Shown piece by piece: positions 1 through 8,473 of a stretch of 44,542 nt of DNA. The position numbers and the translations under genes were made by a program. Where the stretch lies: assembly GCA_964405335.1 (NCBI GenBank), contig CAYONP010000045.1:1-44542 (forward strand). The letters are read 5' to 3'. Source of the stretch: CAYONP01 sp964405335. Lineage in GTDB: Bacteria; Armatimonadota; UBA10988. The notes beneath the pieces are model-generated. The model saw nothing but the letters and a program-made list of their open reading frames with translations. It was not told the DNA's origin and did no database searches. Position 1 is the first letter of the stretch; each line of letters starts with the position of its first letter.

Positions 1-177
1 TAGGGCCGCCTCGCCGAGGCGGCCGGCCCGTTCGGCGAACGGGCCCTACCACGCGGCAGCGGTAGGTCGCGCCGTGCGCGACGCGCCGGCAAGCGGCCGG
101 CCCGTTCGGCGAACGGGCCCTACCACGCGGCAGCGGTATCCGGCGCGACGCGGCGGCAGCGGCGGGCACAGCCCGCC

Positions 178-181
<4 letters not shown>
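1..181. repeat. REP-like palindrome array, left edge
   Basis: Four hairpin units, each adjoining GTAG or its complement CTAC. Unit 1 is TAG at 1-3 (its G lies outside the window) plus a palindrome at 4-24 with arms GGCCGCCTCG and CGAGGCGGCC around a central C. Unit 2 is at 25-45 with arms GGCCCGTTCG and CGAACGGGCC around a central G, then CTAC 46-49. Unit 3 repeats unit 2 at 99-119 with CTAC 120-123. Unit 4 is at 161-177 (GGCGGGC, loop ACA, GCCCGCC) with CTAC 178-181. Positions 19-64 and 93-138 form a 46-bp direct repeat. Units 1 and 2 face each other as in a BIME. The last CTAC, read on the minus strand, supplies the TAG stop of galK. Confidence 0.85.
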
Positions 182-1314
<1,133 letters not shown>

Positions 1315-1361
1315 GGTCACTCCCGCCCGCGGCTATTCGGGGCCCGCCGGCGGCCGACCTC

Positions 1362-2489
1362 TCAGAACGCCATGCGCTGCCAGACGTAGCTCGCGCCCGG
1401 CTCGACCGGCGGCAGGCCGAGCATGTCGCGGACGGTATGGACGTAGAACCGGTAGTGCGCCAGCGGCGTGCCCGGCGGGATGCGGTGGTCGAGCCCGAAG
1501 ACGACGCCGGGCGTGTCGCGCAGCGGCGGCACCTTGGCCTCGAGTTCGCGCACGATGTCGTCGCGCGTGCGGCGCAGGGCGTGCTTGTCCAGGCCGCCCA
1601 TGAACGCCAGGCGGGTGCCGAACTGGCGCCGCACCTCGGCGATGTCCATGCCGGCGGCCGGCTCCATCGGCAGGCTCGAGTTGATCCCACCGGCGACGAA
1701 GCTCTCCAGCACGCCGTTCAGGTTGCCGTCGGAGTCTTGCTGAAAGATGCGCGTGCCCCGCTCGTGCAGCAGGTCCCAGATGCGCCGGTAGTAAGGCATG
1801 ACGAAGGTCTCGATCTGGCTCGGCCCGAACAGCGCGCCGCTGCGGCCGGCGCAGTCCTCGTGGACGCTGAGTTGGTCAATCACCACCTGGGCACTGACCC
1901 GCTCGAGCACGCGAAAGGCGGTCTCGCCGGCGGTGGCCAGGATGTCGCGGATCAGCTCAGGATCGGTGTAGCAGGCAAGGCAGGCGGCCTCGGCGCCGAG
2001 TAGCTGGCGCGGCAGGTCAAAGCCGCCTGGGATCGAGGCGCAGAGCAGGCGCTCATCGGCCCGGGCGCGCTGGGCGCGGGGCAGCCAGTCGGCGGCGAAG
2101 CGGGCCTCGTCGAACTCGAACCAGCGCTTGATGCGGCGCCAGTCATCCATGTCGGCGACCGGGTAGTCGAGCGGCAGCGGGATGCTGGCGACCTGCTTGT
2201 ACATCTTGGTCCGCCGGCCGAGGCGATCGGAGGTGATCACATACTCGGGCGTCTCCTCGACGACCATCTCCTCGAGCCCGCCGAGCTGCCCGACATTGAC
2301 CGCCACGCCGGCGCGCTCGACGTAATCGAAGTCCCAGGCGGTGAGGTCGAGCTCGGCGGGCGTCGCGCCCTGCGCGCGCCACTCGGCCTCGAGACCGACC
2401 AGCGGGCCGAACAGCTCGACCAGGATGGGCCGCTCGAAGCCCTGGTAGGTCATGTGGTCGAGGTAGACGTCGCGGTCGATCTTCGCCAC
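1362..2489 (-). CDS. URO-D/MtaA-like family protein
   Basis: 375-residue TIM-barrel protein of the uroporphyrinogen decarboxylase/cobalamin methyltransferase superfamily (COG0407 type). Recognisable segments are MTYQGFERPILVELFGPLVG near the start, FDLPRQLLGAEAA, LESFVAGGINSSLPMEPAAG and FMGGLDKHAL. The zinc-binding His-X-Cys segment of MtaA-type methyltransferases is not visible; the matching strand reads IFQQDSDGN. The protein also lacks a HemE look, so neither haem synthesis nor methanol:CoM chemistry should be assumed. The start is GTG 2489, preceded by GGGAG about 9 nt upstream; an in-frame extension to 3161 would run antisense through lexA and is rejected. It precedes galK on the same strand, which suggests a role in sugar metabolism, but the substrate is unknown. 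Confidence 0.8.
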   Translation of the reverse strand: MAKIDRDVYLDHMTYQGFERPILVELFGPLVGLEAEWRAQGATPAELDLTAWDFDYVERAGVAVNVGQLGGLEEMVVEETPEYVITSDRLGRRTKMYKQVASIPLPLDYPVADMDDWRRIKRWFEFDEARFAADWLPRAQRARADERLLCASIPGGFDLPRQLLGAEAACLACYTDPELIRDILATAGETAFRVLERVSAQVVIDQLSVHEDCAGRSGALFGPSQIETFVMPYYRRIWDLLHERGTRIFQQDSDGNLNGVLESFVAGGINSSLPMEPAAGMDIAEVRRQFGTRLAFMGGLDKHALRRTRDDIVRELEAKVPPLRDTPGVVFGLDHRIPPGTPLAHYRFYVHTVRDMLGLPPVEPGASYVWQRMAF

Positions 2490-2559
2490 GCGGAATGCTC
2501 CCAAGCCGCGGCGCCGGCGGAACCGGCTTGCCGATCCAACGATTCTGCCGCCGCGGGGC

Positions 2560-2619
2560 GAACTGATTTTCTCAGAACATCGGTTTGCGCGAACAGGTTT
2601 TTGTGCTAGAGTGTCGAAC
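2560..2619 (+). promoter_or_regulatory. lexA promoter with candidate LexA boxes
   Basis: A GAAC-N4-GTTT dyad at 2575-2586 resembles the Gram-positive SOS box (GAAC-N4-GTTC type). A second, shorter GAAC-AG-GTTT lies at 2591-2600. GAAC recurs at 2560, 2575, 2591 and 2616. A possible sigma70 promoter is TTGCGC (2585-2590), a 16-nt spacer and TAGAGT (2607-2612), so the dyad overlaps the -35 element. This is what autorepression of lexA would need. The same 165-nt gap carries the divergent URO-D-like start at 2489. The operators are predicted by eye only. Confidence 0.5.
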
Positions 2620-2654
2620 CAGTCAGGGCGCCGCGCGGCGCCGAGGAGCGGCCC

Positions 2655-3281
2655 ATGGGCGAAGAGCTGACGGTTCGGCAGCGGCAGATTCTCCAGTTCA
2701 TCGGCGAGTTCCAGCGCAACATGAAGCGCCCGCCGGCGGTGCGCGAGATTGGCGACGGCGTGGGGCTCTCCTCGCCGTGTACCGTCTACCGGCACCTCGA
2801 GACGCTCGAAAAGCGGGGCTACATCCGGCGTGAGCGGGGCAAGGCGCGGTCGATCGAGATCCTCGACGACGAGTACGCGCCGCCCGAGTTCGTCGAGGTG
2901 CCGATGGTCGGCAGCATCGCCGCCGGCGAGCCGATCCTGGCCGAGGACAACATCACCGGCTTCGTGCCCATCGCGACCGACTGGCTCGGTCACGGCGAGC
3001 ACTTCGCGCTGCGCGTGCGCGGCGACTCGATGATCGACGACGGCATCTTCGATGGCGACACGGTCATCTGCCAGGCGCAGCAGACGGCCGACGAGAACGA
3101 CATCGTCGTCGCCCTCACCCCGCACGACCAGGGTGGCACGGCGACCTTGAAACGGTTCCACCGCGAGAGCGGCCGCATCCGCCTCCAGCCGGCCAACGCG
3201 CGGCTCGACCCGATCTACGTCACCGCGCGAGACGAGCTGGAGATTCGGGGCAAGGCGGTGCTGACCATCCGGAAGCTGTAA
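2655..3281 (+). CDS. lexA: LexA repressor
   Basis: SOS-response repressor and self-cleaving serine peptidase of 208 residues, the standard length. The N-terminal winged helix-turn-helix (residues 1-70) contains RPPAVREIGDGVGLSS followed by TVYRHLETLEKRGYI. The Ala90-Gly91 bond in GSIAAGEP is the expected autocleavage site. Catalytic Ser125 lies in RGDSMID and the general-base Lys166 in ATLKRF, so the S24 peptidase domain looks complete. ATG 2655 has GAGGAG 6 nt upstream. The gene is alone on its strand. Its last 62 nt overlap the 3' end of the convergent radical SAM gene. GAAC-type dyads upstream suggest autoregulation. Confidence 0.95.
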   Translation: MGEELTVRQRQILQFIGEFQRNMKRPPAVREIGDGVGLSSPCTVYRHLETLEKRGYIRRERGKARSIEILDDEYAPPEFVEVPMVGSIAAGEPILAEDNITGFVPIATDWLGHGEHFALRVRGDSMIDDGIFDGDTVICQAQQTADENDIVVALTPHDQGGTATLKRFHRESGRIRLQPANARLDPIYVTARDELEIRGKAVLTIRKL

Positions 3282-4281
3282 CCCACAGCCCGGGCAGCCG
3301 CCGGCCGCACGTCGGGCAGGCGCCCGCCGGCCGCAGGTGGTTGGCCACCAGCGCGTACTGCGCGCGGGTCAGCAACCGGTTGCCGCAGCCGGGGCAGTGG
3401 GTGTCCCAGCCGCGACCGGCCGGTTCGACATCGGTGTAGACGTAGCGCAGGCCGGTGGCTAGGGCCGCCTCGCGCGCGGCGTGGAGCGTCGCCGCGGGGG
3501 TGGGCGGCAGGTCACGTAGCTCCCAGTCGGGGTGGAACCGGTTCAGGTGCCACGGCGTGTCGGCGCCGAGCTCGTCGCGAATCCAGGCGCCCAGGGCGGC
3601 CAGCTCATCAGGCCCGTCGTTGACCGTCGGGATGACCAGCGTCGTGACCTCGACCCACAGGCCGGCTGCGCGGTAGCGTCGCACGGCCTCGAGCACCGGC
3701 GCCAGCGGCGCGCCGGTCAGCCGCCGGTGGACGGCCGGATCGAAGCTCTTCAGGTCGACGTTGACGGCATCGAGCAGCGCGCAGGCCTCGGCCTGCGGGC
3801 CGGGCTCGATGAACCCGTTGGTCTTCCAGACGTTGAGCAGTCCGGCGTCGCGGGCCGCCGCGGCGACGGCCAGAGCCTGCTCGAGAAAGACCGTCGGCTC
3901 GGTGTAGGTCGCGGCCACCACCTGACAGCCGACGGCCAACGCCTGGTCGACCAGGTCGACCGCCGGCCCTGCCGCCGGCGCGCCGTTGGTCGGCGTCTGG
4001 CTGACCATCCAGTTCTGGCAGTAGCGGCAGCGCAGGTTGCAGCCGGCAACGGCAGAGCTGAGGCAGCGCGCGCCCGGGGCCACGTGGTAGAGGAACTTGC
4101 GCTCGATGCTGTCGATCCGCACGACGGCCGGCGGCTCGGCGGCCAAGGAGCGCAGTACGCCGCCCGCGGCCCAGCGCGTGCCGCAGGCGCCCGGCTCGCC
4201 GTCGCTCAGGCGGCAGCGGTGCGGGCAGAGCTCACAGACGACCAGCTCTCCGTCGCGCCGCCACCAGCGCGCGGCGGTCAT
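3220..4281 (-). CDS. amrS: AmmeMemoRadiSam-type radical SAM enzyme (AmrS)
   Basis: 353-residue radical SAM protein of the AmrS/PflA-like family (COG1180). The N-terminus has a CELCPHRC cluster (Cys16, 19, 23) and GACGTR. The radical SAM motif CNLRCRYC binds the [4Fe-4S]-AdoMet cluster through Cys81, Cys85 and Cys88. The C-terminus carries a two-knuckle zinc ribbon, CPGCG and CPTCG, followed by the LPGLW end typical of the family. The natural reaction is not settled for this family. The usual partners AmrA and AmrB are not in the window. ATG 4281 overlaps the ispH stop as ATGA, so translation is probably coupled. The 3' end runs 62 nt into convergent lexA; the reading frame there still encodes the family-typical end, so the overlap looks real. 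Confidence 0.88.
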   Translation of the reverse strand: MTAARWWRRDGELVVCELCPHRCRLSDGEPGACGTRWAAGGVLRSLAAEPPAVVRIDSIERKFLYHVAPGARCLSSAVAGCNLRCRYCQNWMVSQTPTNGAPAAGPAVDLVDQALAVGCQVVAATYTEPTVFLEQALAVAAAARDAGLLNVWKTNGFIEPGPQAEACALLDAVNVDLKSFDPAVHRRLTGAPLAPVLEAVRRYRAAGLWVEVTTLVIPTVNDGPDELAALGAWIRDELGADTPWHLNRFHPDWELRDLPPTPAATLHAAREAALATGLRYVYTDVEPAGRGWDTHCPGCGNRLLTRAQYALVANHLRPAGACPTCGRRLPGLWVTASGWSAPPCPESPARLAR

Positions 4282-5219
4282 CCCGCCGCGGCCTGTCCGA
4301 CCAGCTCCCGTGGCGGTTTGAAGATGATCCGTTCCTCGGCCGTCTGCAGGGTCTCGATCGGCACGGTGCGGTGCGAGAGTAGCGCCGAGAGCACCGCATC
4401 GACCAGCACTTCGGGCGTCGAGGCGCCCGAGGTGACGCCGATCACGCGGTGTTGCGCCAGCCAGTCGGGCCGCAGGTCCTCGACCACGGTGACCAGGCGC
4501 GCCACGGTGCCGCTGGCCTCGGCCACCTCGCGCAGCCGGTTGGTGTTCGAGCTGGTGGTCGAGCCGACGACGAGGATCAGGTCGCACCGCTTGGCCAGCT
4601 CCTTGACCGCATCCTGGCGGTTGGTGGTGGCGTAGCAGATGTCCTCTTTGCGCGGCGTGCGGAGCTCAGGCAGCCGGCGCTCGAGCACCTCGACGATGAG
4701 GTTCACCTCGTCGACGCTCAGCGTGGTCTGGGTCAGGACCACGCAGCGGCTCGGATCGGGCACCACCACCCGTTCGGCGTCCTCGGGCGACTCGACCAGG
4801 ATCATCCGCGCCGGCGCTTCGCCCATCGTGCCGACGGCCTCGACATGGCCCTGGTGGCCGATGTAGAGGATGGTGTAGCCGCCGGCGGCCCACTCGCGCG
4901 CCTCGCGATGAACCTTGTCGACCAGCGGGCAGGTGGCGTCGATGACCTTCAGCGCCCGCGCCCGGGCATCCTCGCGCACCGCCGGGCTGACGCCGTGGGC
5001 GCTGAACACCACCGGCTGGCCGGCCGGCACGTCGCTCAGCTCCTCGACAAAAACGACGCCCCGCTCCTCGAAGCTGCGCACCACCCACTCGTTGTGGACG
5101 ATGGCATGGCGCACGTAGAGCGGCGTGCCGAACGCCTCGAGGGCGCGGTCAACGATGTCGATGGCATATGCAACGCCGGCGCAGAAGCCGCGCGGCGCGG
5201 CCAGGATGATGCGCTCCAT
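4278..5219 (-). CDS. ispH: 4-hydroxy-3-methylbut-2-enyl diphosphate reductase
   Basis: Last enzyme of the MEP isoprenoid pathway, reducing HMBPP to IPP and DMAPP with a [4Fe-4S] cluster. The protein is 313 residues, as expected. The three cluster ligands are visible: Cys13 in PRGFCAGV, Cys97 in IDATCPLV and Cys195 in DICYATTNRQ. The active-site segment GHQGHVEAVGT holds the conserved Glu127, and VVGSTTSSNTNRL and GVTSGASTPE complete the family pattern. ATG 5219 follows the TGA of the upstream radical SAM gene with no spacer, and its own TGA overlaps the start of amrS. All three iron-sulfur proteins are therefore read as one coupled unit. Confidence 0.96.
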   Translation of the reverse strand: MERIILAAPRGFCAGVAYAIDIVDRALEAFGTPLYVRHAIVHNEWVVRSFEERGVVFVEELSDVPAGQPVVFSAHGVSPAVREDARARALKVIDATCPLVDKVHREAREWAAGGYTILYIGHQGHVEAVGTMGEAPARMILVESPEDAERVVVPDPSRCVVLTQTTLSVDEVNLIVEVLERRLPELRTPRKEDICYATTNRQDAVKELAKRCDLILVVGSTTSSNTNRLREVAEASGTVARLVTVVEDLRPDWLAQHRVIGVTSGASTPEVLVDAVLSALLSHRTVPIETLQTAEERIIFKPPRELVGQAAAG

Positions 5220-7835
5220 TCAGACCGGCTCCCCGACCGGCGCGCGCAGCGGTCGCAACGCGCCGTCGTCATAGCAGTAACTCGCGATCTTCCGTGGGAT
5301 GCACCGCGTCAGCGCATCGTCGTCGAACCCGAACAGGCTGGCGAGCACCTCGCCCACCTTCGCGCCGCGGCCCTGGTGCGGGATGAGCAGCATCTCGAGC
5401 GTGACGCCGCGCGCGTCGTTCGCGGCGACGAACAACTCGGCCACGTTCGGGCGGATGTCGACCGGCCGCGTGACATGCCCGCCGCGCTGCTTGCCGCGGC
5501 GCTGGACCAGCATCTCGGGTCGCGACAGGTAGTGCGCTATCCGTGGCTCGAGTTCGTCGCCGGCCAGCTCACTCGGCACGTGGACCCGGTACCGGTGCGC
5601 GTCGAGCAGCGCCATCAGCGCCTTGGCGTGCGGCTCGACCAGCCACGCCTCGCCGACGGCGAAGCCCTCGGGCAGCGTCTCGTTCAGCCGCAACGCGCAG
5701 GCGGCCGGATCGACCGCCTCGGTCACCTGCACGTCGAGGTAGTCGGCCACCGTCTCCATGCCGACCGGCAGCGCGGCCGAGAAGCTGACCGCCGCGTGCG
5801 GATGGTAGCCCTCGCTATAGCGCATCGGCACCCGCGCACGGCGCAGGGCGCGGATGAACACGTTGAGCACCTCTTTGTGGCTGAGCAGCCGGGCGACGCC
5901 GACGCGGCTCCACCGCAGGCGCAGCCGGGCGACGGGCGCGGGCTCCTCCCAGCTCGGCGGCGGTTCGAGCTCGAGCCCCGCCTCGGCCCGCGCGCCTTGC
6001 CGGCTCAGCTTCAGCATCGTCGTGCAGTCGCGCGGCACCTGCTCAATCACGCCGCACTGGTGGCAGGTCTTCTGCCGGCAGTCCTTGGCCCAGTCGAGGT
6101 TCAGCGCGCGCTGCCAATCGGCCAGCAGCCAGCCCTTGGGGATCATCACGTCGATGTGGTCCCAGGGCAGCGGCTCGGCCACCTCGCGCTCGCGCAGCTG
6201 CTCGGCGTGGCGCAGCCCGTGCTCGGCTTCCCACCGGGCGAAGGCGCGTTGCCAGGCCGGCTCGTTGGCCGCATCGCGCTCATCCCAGCCGTCGAACCGT
6301 GCGCCCTCTTGCCAGGCATAGTAGAGCAGCCAGCCGGCGCGGCGGTCGGCTCGGGTCAAGACACCTTCGAGATAGGTGTGGAACGGGTTGTGCCGCCCGA
6401 ACTTGATCCCGCGGCCGCCCAGCTTGGCGCGCAGTAACTGCTGCCGGCGGCGCGTCTCGTCGGCGTCGATCTGCTCGGCCCACTGGAACGGCGTCTGCGG
6501 CTTGGGCACGAACGTGCTAACACCCAAGTTGACCCGCGCCCGGCGGGTGATCTGCCGCCCCACCTCATAGACCGCCGTGGCCAGCTCGCCGATCGCCTCG
6601 ACATCCTCGTCGCATTCGGTCGGCAAGCCGATCATGAAGTAGAGCTTGAGCTGGTCCCAGCCGTGGCGGTAGGTCTGCTCGGCCATGCCGAGCAGGTCCT
6701 CGGTGGTGATGAACTTGTTGATCACCGCCCGCATTCGGTCGGTCGCCGCCTCGGGCGCGAAAGTCAGGCCGGTCTTGCGGATACTCGAGATCTGGTGCGC
6801 CAGGTCGACGCTGAAGCTGTCGAGCCGCAGGCTCGGCAGGCTGACGCTGATGTGCTCGGGCCGGGCCAGGTCGACGCTCTGCTTGACCAGGCCCTTGACC
6901 TTGCTGTAGTCGCAGGTCGACAGACTGACCAGGCTGATCTCCTCGTACCCGGTCTTGCGCATCGTCTCCTGCTGCAGCTCCGCCAGGCTCGCCAGCGACC
7001 GCTCGCGCACCGGCCGGGTGACCATGCCCGCCTGACAGAACCGGCAGCCCTGGGTGCAGCCGCGCAGCACCTCGAGGCCGACCCGGTCGTGGACCTGCTC
7101 GGCATAGGGCACCAGGTAGTCGGTCGGGAACGGCTGGCTCTCGAGGTCGACCAGCCGCTTGGTGATCCGCGGCGCGTCGGGCGGCGGCACCAGCACGCCG
7201 CGGTCGCACTCGACCATCGGATAGAGACTCGGCACGTAGCAGCCCGGCGTCGCGGCCAGGCGCTCGAGGATGCGCCGGCGACCGCCGCCGGCGCGGACGG
7301 CGTCGACCAGCTCGCCGACCACCTCCTCGCCGTCGCCGATCACAAAGCAGTCGATGAACAGCGCCAGTGGCTCGGGGTTGAACACGCACGGCCCGCCGGC
7401 GATGACGATCGGCTCGCCGTCGCGGCGCTGCTCGGCCAGGATGCTCACCCCGCCGAGGTCGAGCATGTTCAGGATGTTGGTGTAGTTCAGCTCCCACTGA
7501 AGCGTGAAGCCGAGCAGGTCGAACTCGGCCAGCGGGGTGCGGCTCTCGAGGGAGAAGAGCGGCAGCCGGCGCTGGCGCAGTTCGGCCTCGAGGTCGTCGT
7601 GCGGGGCACAGACGCGCTCGCACCAGACGTCTTCGCGCTGGTTGAGGATGTGATAGAGGATCTGCAGCCCGAGGTTGCCCAGCCCGAGGTCGTAGCTGTC
7701 TGGGAAAGCGAGGCAGGCGCGCACGGCAACGTGCTCGGGATCCTTGTGGACGCTGTTCAGCTCGGTCCCGAGGTATCGCGACGGCTTGCGCACGCGCGGC
7801 AAGATCTGCTCGCTGACCAGGTCAGCGATGCTCAT
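5220..7835 (-). CDS. B12-binding-type radical SAM protein with DUF2344 (TIGR03960-like)
   Basis: 871-residue fusion protein. The N-terminal third resembles the B12-binding-type domain of the TIGR03960 family (GNLGLQILYHILN, LQWELNYTNILNMLDLGGV, IAGGPCVFNPEPLALFIDC). A radical SAM barrel follows, with GCTQGCRFCQAGMVTRPVRE (Cys260, 264, 267). A CHQCG pair sits before the C-terminal DUF2344/TIGR03936 domain (about residue 655 onward: HKEVLNVFIRALRRARVPMR, SEGYHPHAAVSF). The family is widespread, but I cannot name its substrate; a link to RNA or tRNA modification is only an inference from radical SAM relatives. ATG 7835 has GGAGGG upstream; an in-frame extension to 8009 lacks family sequence. It heads the coupled operon with ispH and amrS. 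Confidence 0.88.
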   Translation of the reverse strand: MSIADLVSEQILPRVRKPSRYLGTELNSVHKDPEHVAVRACLAFPDSYDLGLGNLGLQILYHILNQREDVWCERVCAPHDDLEAELRQRRLPLFSLESRTPLAEFDLLGFTLQWELNYTNILNMLDLGGVSILAEQRRDGEPIVIAGGPCVFNPEPLALFIDCFVIGDGEEVVGELVDAVRAGGGRRRILERLAATPGCYVPSLYPMVECDRGVLVPPPDAPRITKRLVDLESQPFPTDYLVPYAEQVHDRVGLEVLRGCTQGCRFCQAGMVTRPVRERSLASLAELQQETMRKTGYEEISLVSLSTCDYSKVKGLVKQSVDLARPEHISVSLPSLRLDSFSVDLAHQISSIRKTGLTFAPEAATDRMRAVINKFITTEDLLGMAEQTYRHGWDQLKLYFMIGLPTECDEDVEAIGELATAVYEVGRQITRRARVNLGVSTFVPKPQTPFQWAEQIDADETRRRQQLLRAKLGGRGIKFGRHNPFHTYLEGVLTRADRRAGWLLYYAWQEGARFDGWDERDAANEPAWQRAFARWEAEHGLRHAEQLREREVAEPLPWDHIDVMIPKGWLLADWQRALNLDWAKDCRQKTCHQCGVIEQVPRDCTTMLKLSRQGARAEAGLELEPPPSWEEPAPVARLRLRWSRVGVARLLSHKEVLNVFIRALRRARVPMRYSEGYHPHAAVSFSAALPVGMETVADYLDVQVTEAVDPAACALRLNETLPEGFAVGEAWLVEPHAKALMALLDAHRYRVHVPSELAGDELEPRIAHYLSRPEMLVQRRGKQRGGHVTRPVDIRPNVAELFVAANDARGVTLEMLLIPHQGRGAKVGEVLASLFGFDDDALTRCIPRKIASYCYDDGALRPLRAPVGEPV

Positions 7836-7944
7836 CAAACCCTCCACGCCGGCTGGCCGGCCCGGCCATGATACCACACCCCCGCCGTGGACCCTGACCG
7901 CCGGCGCGTAATGCAACAACCTGTCCGTGGGTACCCTGCGTTCA

Positions 7945-8274
7945 ATGCGCCGCTTCGCAGCAACCTGGCGACGACCCGTCACCGGCCTGGTGGCCGGGGT
8001 CTGGTTCACGCTCGCCCTGCTCGGGCCGGCGTGGCATGCGCTCTACCACCCGCTGCGCATCGTCTGCGGCTGCGGCGCGCCGCACGTTGAAGCGCACGAC
8101 TGCGCCGAGCACGAGACCTGCCCGATCTGCCGCTTCGCCACCGCCGCGGCGCTGCTGCCCGCGCCGCCGCAGCCCCCGCCGACGGCCGTTGAGCCAACCC
8201 GGATTGCGTCGCTCGCCGACCCCGCACGCCCGGCTCCATCGGCCGCCAGCGCCCGCGGCCCGCCCCGCGCCTGA
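7945..8274 (+). CDS. Small membrane-anchored Cys/His-rich protein
   Basis: Predicted 109-residue protein, not assigned to a family. It begins MRRFAATWRRPVTG, a basic N-terminus, followed by one hydrophobic stretch (LVAGVWFTLALLGPAWHALY). A compact Cys/His segment comes next: CGCGAPHVEAHDC, then HETCPICRF. This layout (membrane segment, then CxC and CxxC near His) suggests metal or haem contact on the outer side, similar in style to DUF2946-like small proteins, but that is inference. The tail is Pro/Ala-rich and low-complexity. The upstream in-frame GTG at 7927 is an alternative start; neither has a clear ribosome site. It is divergent from the radical SAM operon and followed by a REP pair. 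Confidence 0.5.
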   Translation: MRRFAATWRRPVTGLVAGVWFTLALLGPAWHALYHPLRIVCGCGAPHVEAHDCAEHETCPICRFATAAALLPAPPQPPPTAVEPTRIASLADPARPAPSAASARGPPRA

Positions 8275-8313
8275 GCCAGCCGTTCCGCCGGCGCGCGCGT
8301 ACCGATGCCCCTG

Positions 8314-8406
8314 GTAGGGGCAGGTCTCAGACCTGCCCGTCGGCGAGAAGACCCGCTCTAGAAGCGGGCTCGTCGGCACTCGGGCGGGTCTGAGACCCGC
8401 CCCTAC
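8314..8406. repeat. Inverted pair of GTAG hairpins (BIME-like)
   Basis: GTAG (8314-8317) is followed directly by a palindrome at 8318-8338 with arms GGGCAGGTCT and AGACCTGCCC around a central C. A mirrored unit lies at 8382-8402 with arms GGGCGGGTCT and AGACCCGCCC around a central G, followed directly by CTAC (8403-8406). The single arm difference between the two is compensated on the opposite arm (A-T against G-C). A third, smaller hairpin, CCCGCT-ctaga-AGCGGG, sits between them at 8352-8368. The grammar is that of the left and right arrays although the core sequence differs. It lies between the small protein and the prepilin gene. Confidence 0.85.
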
Positions 8407-8473
8407 CCGACCTATCGAGCACGCCGACACGCCGGCGTTCCCCCTGCTGGGCCGTCAGGCCGAGGAGTGTCCA

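Noticed and set aside
2490..3161. N-terminal extension of the URO-D-like protein to 599 residues
   Set aside because: The added 224 codons are the complement of lexA and its promoter; GTG 2489 has a ribosome site and starts the family sequence.
4282..4587. N-terminal extension of AmrS to 455 residues
   Set aside because: It lies inside ispH in another frame; ATG 4281 with ATGA coupling starts the family sequence.
4449..6437. 662-residue open frame on the plus strand
   Set aside because: It is antisense to ispH and the radical SAM/DUF2344 gene, both of which have clear family motifs; the long frame is a by-product of high GC.
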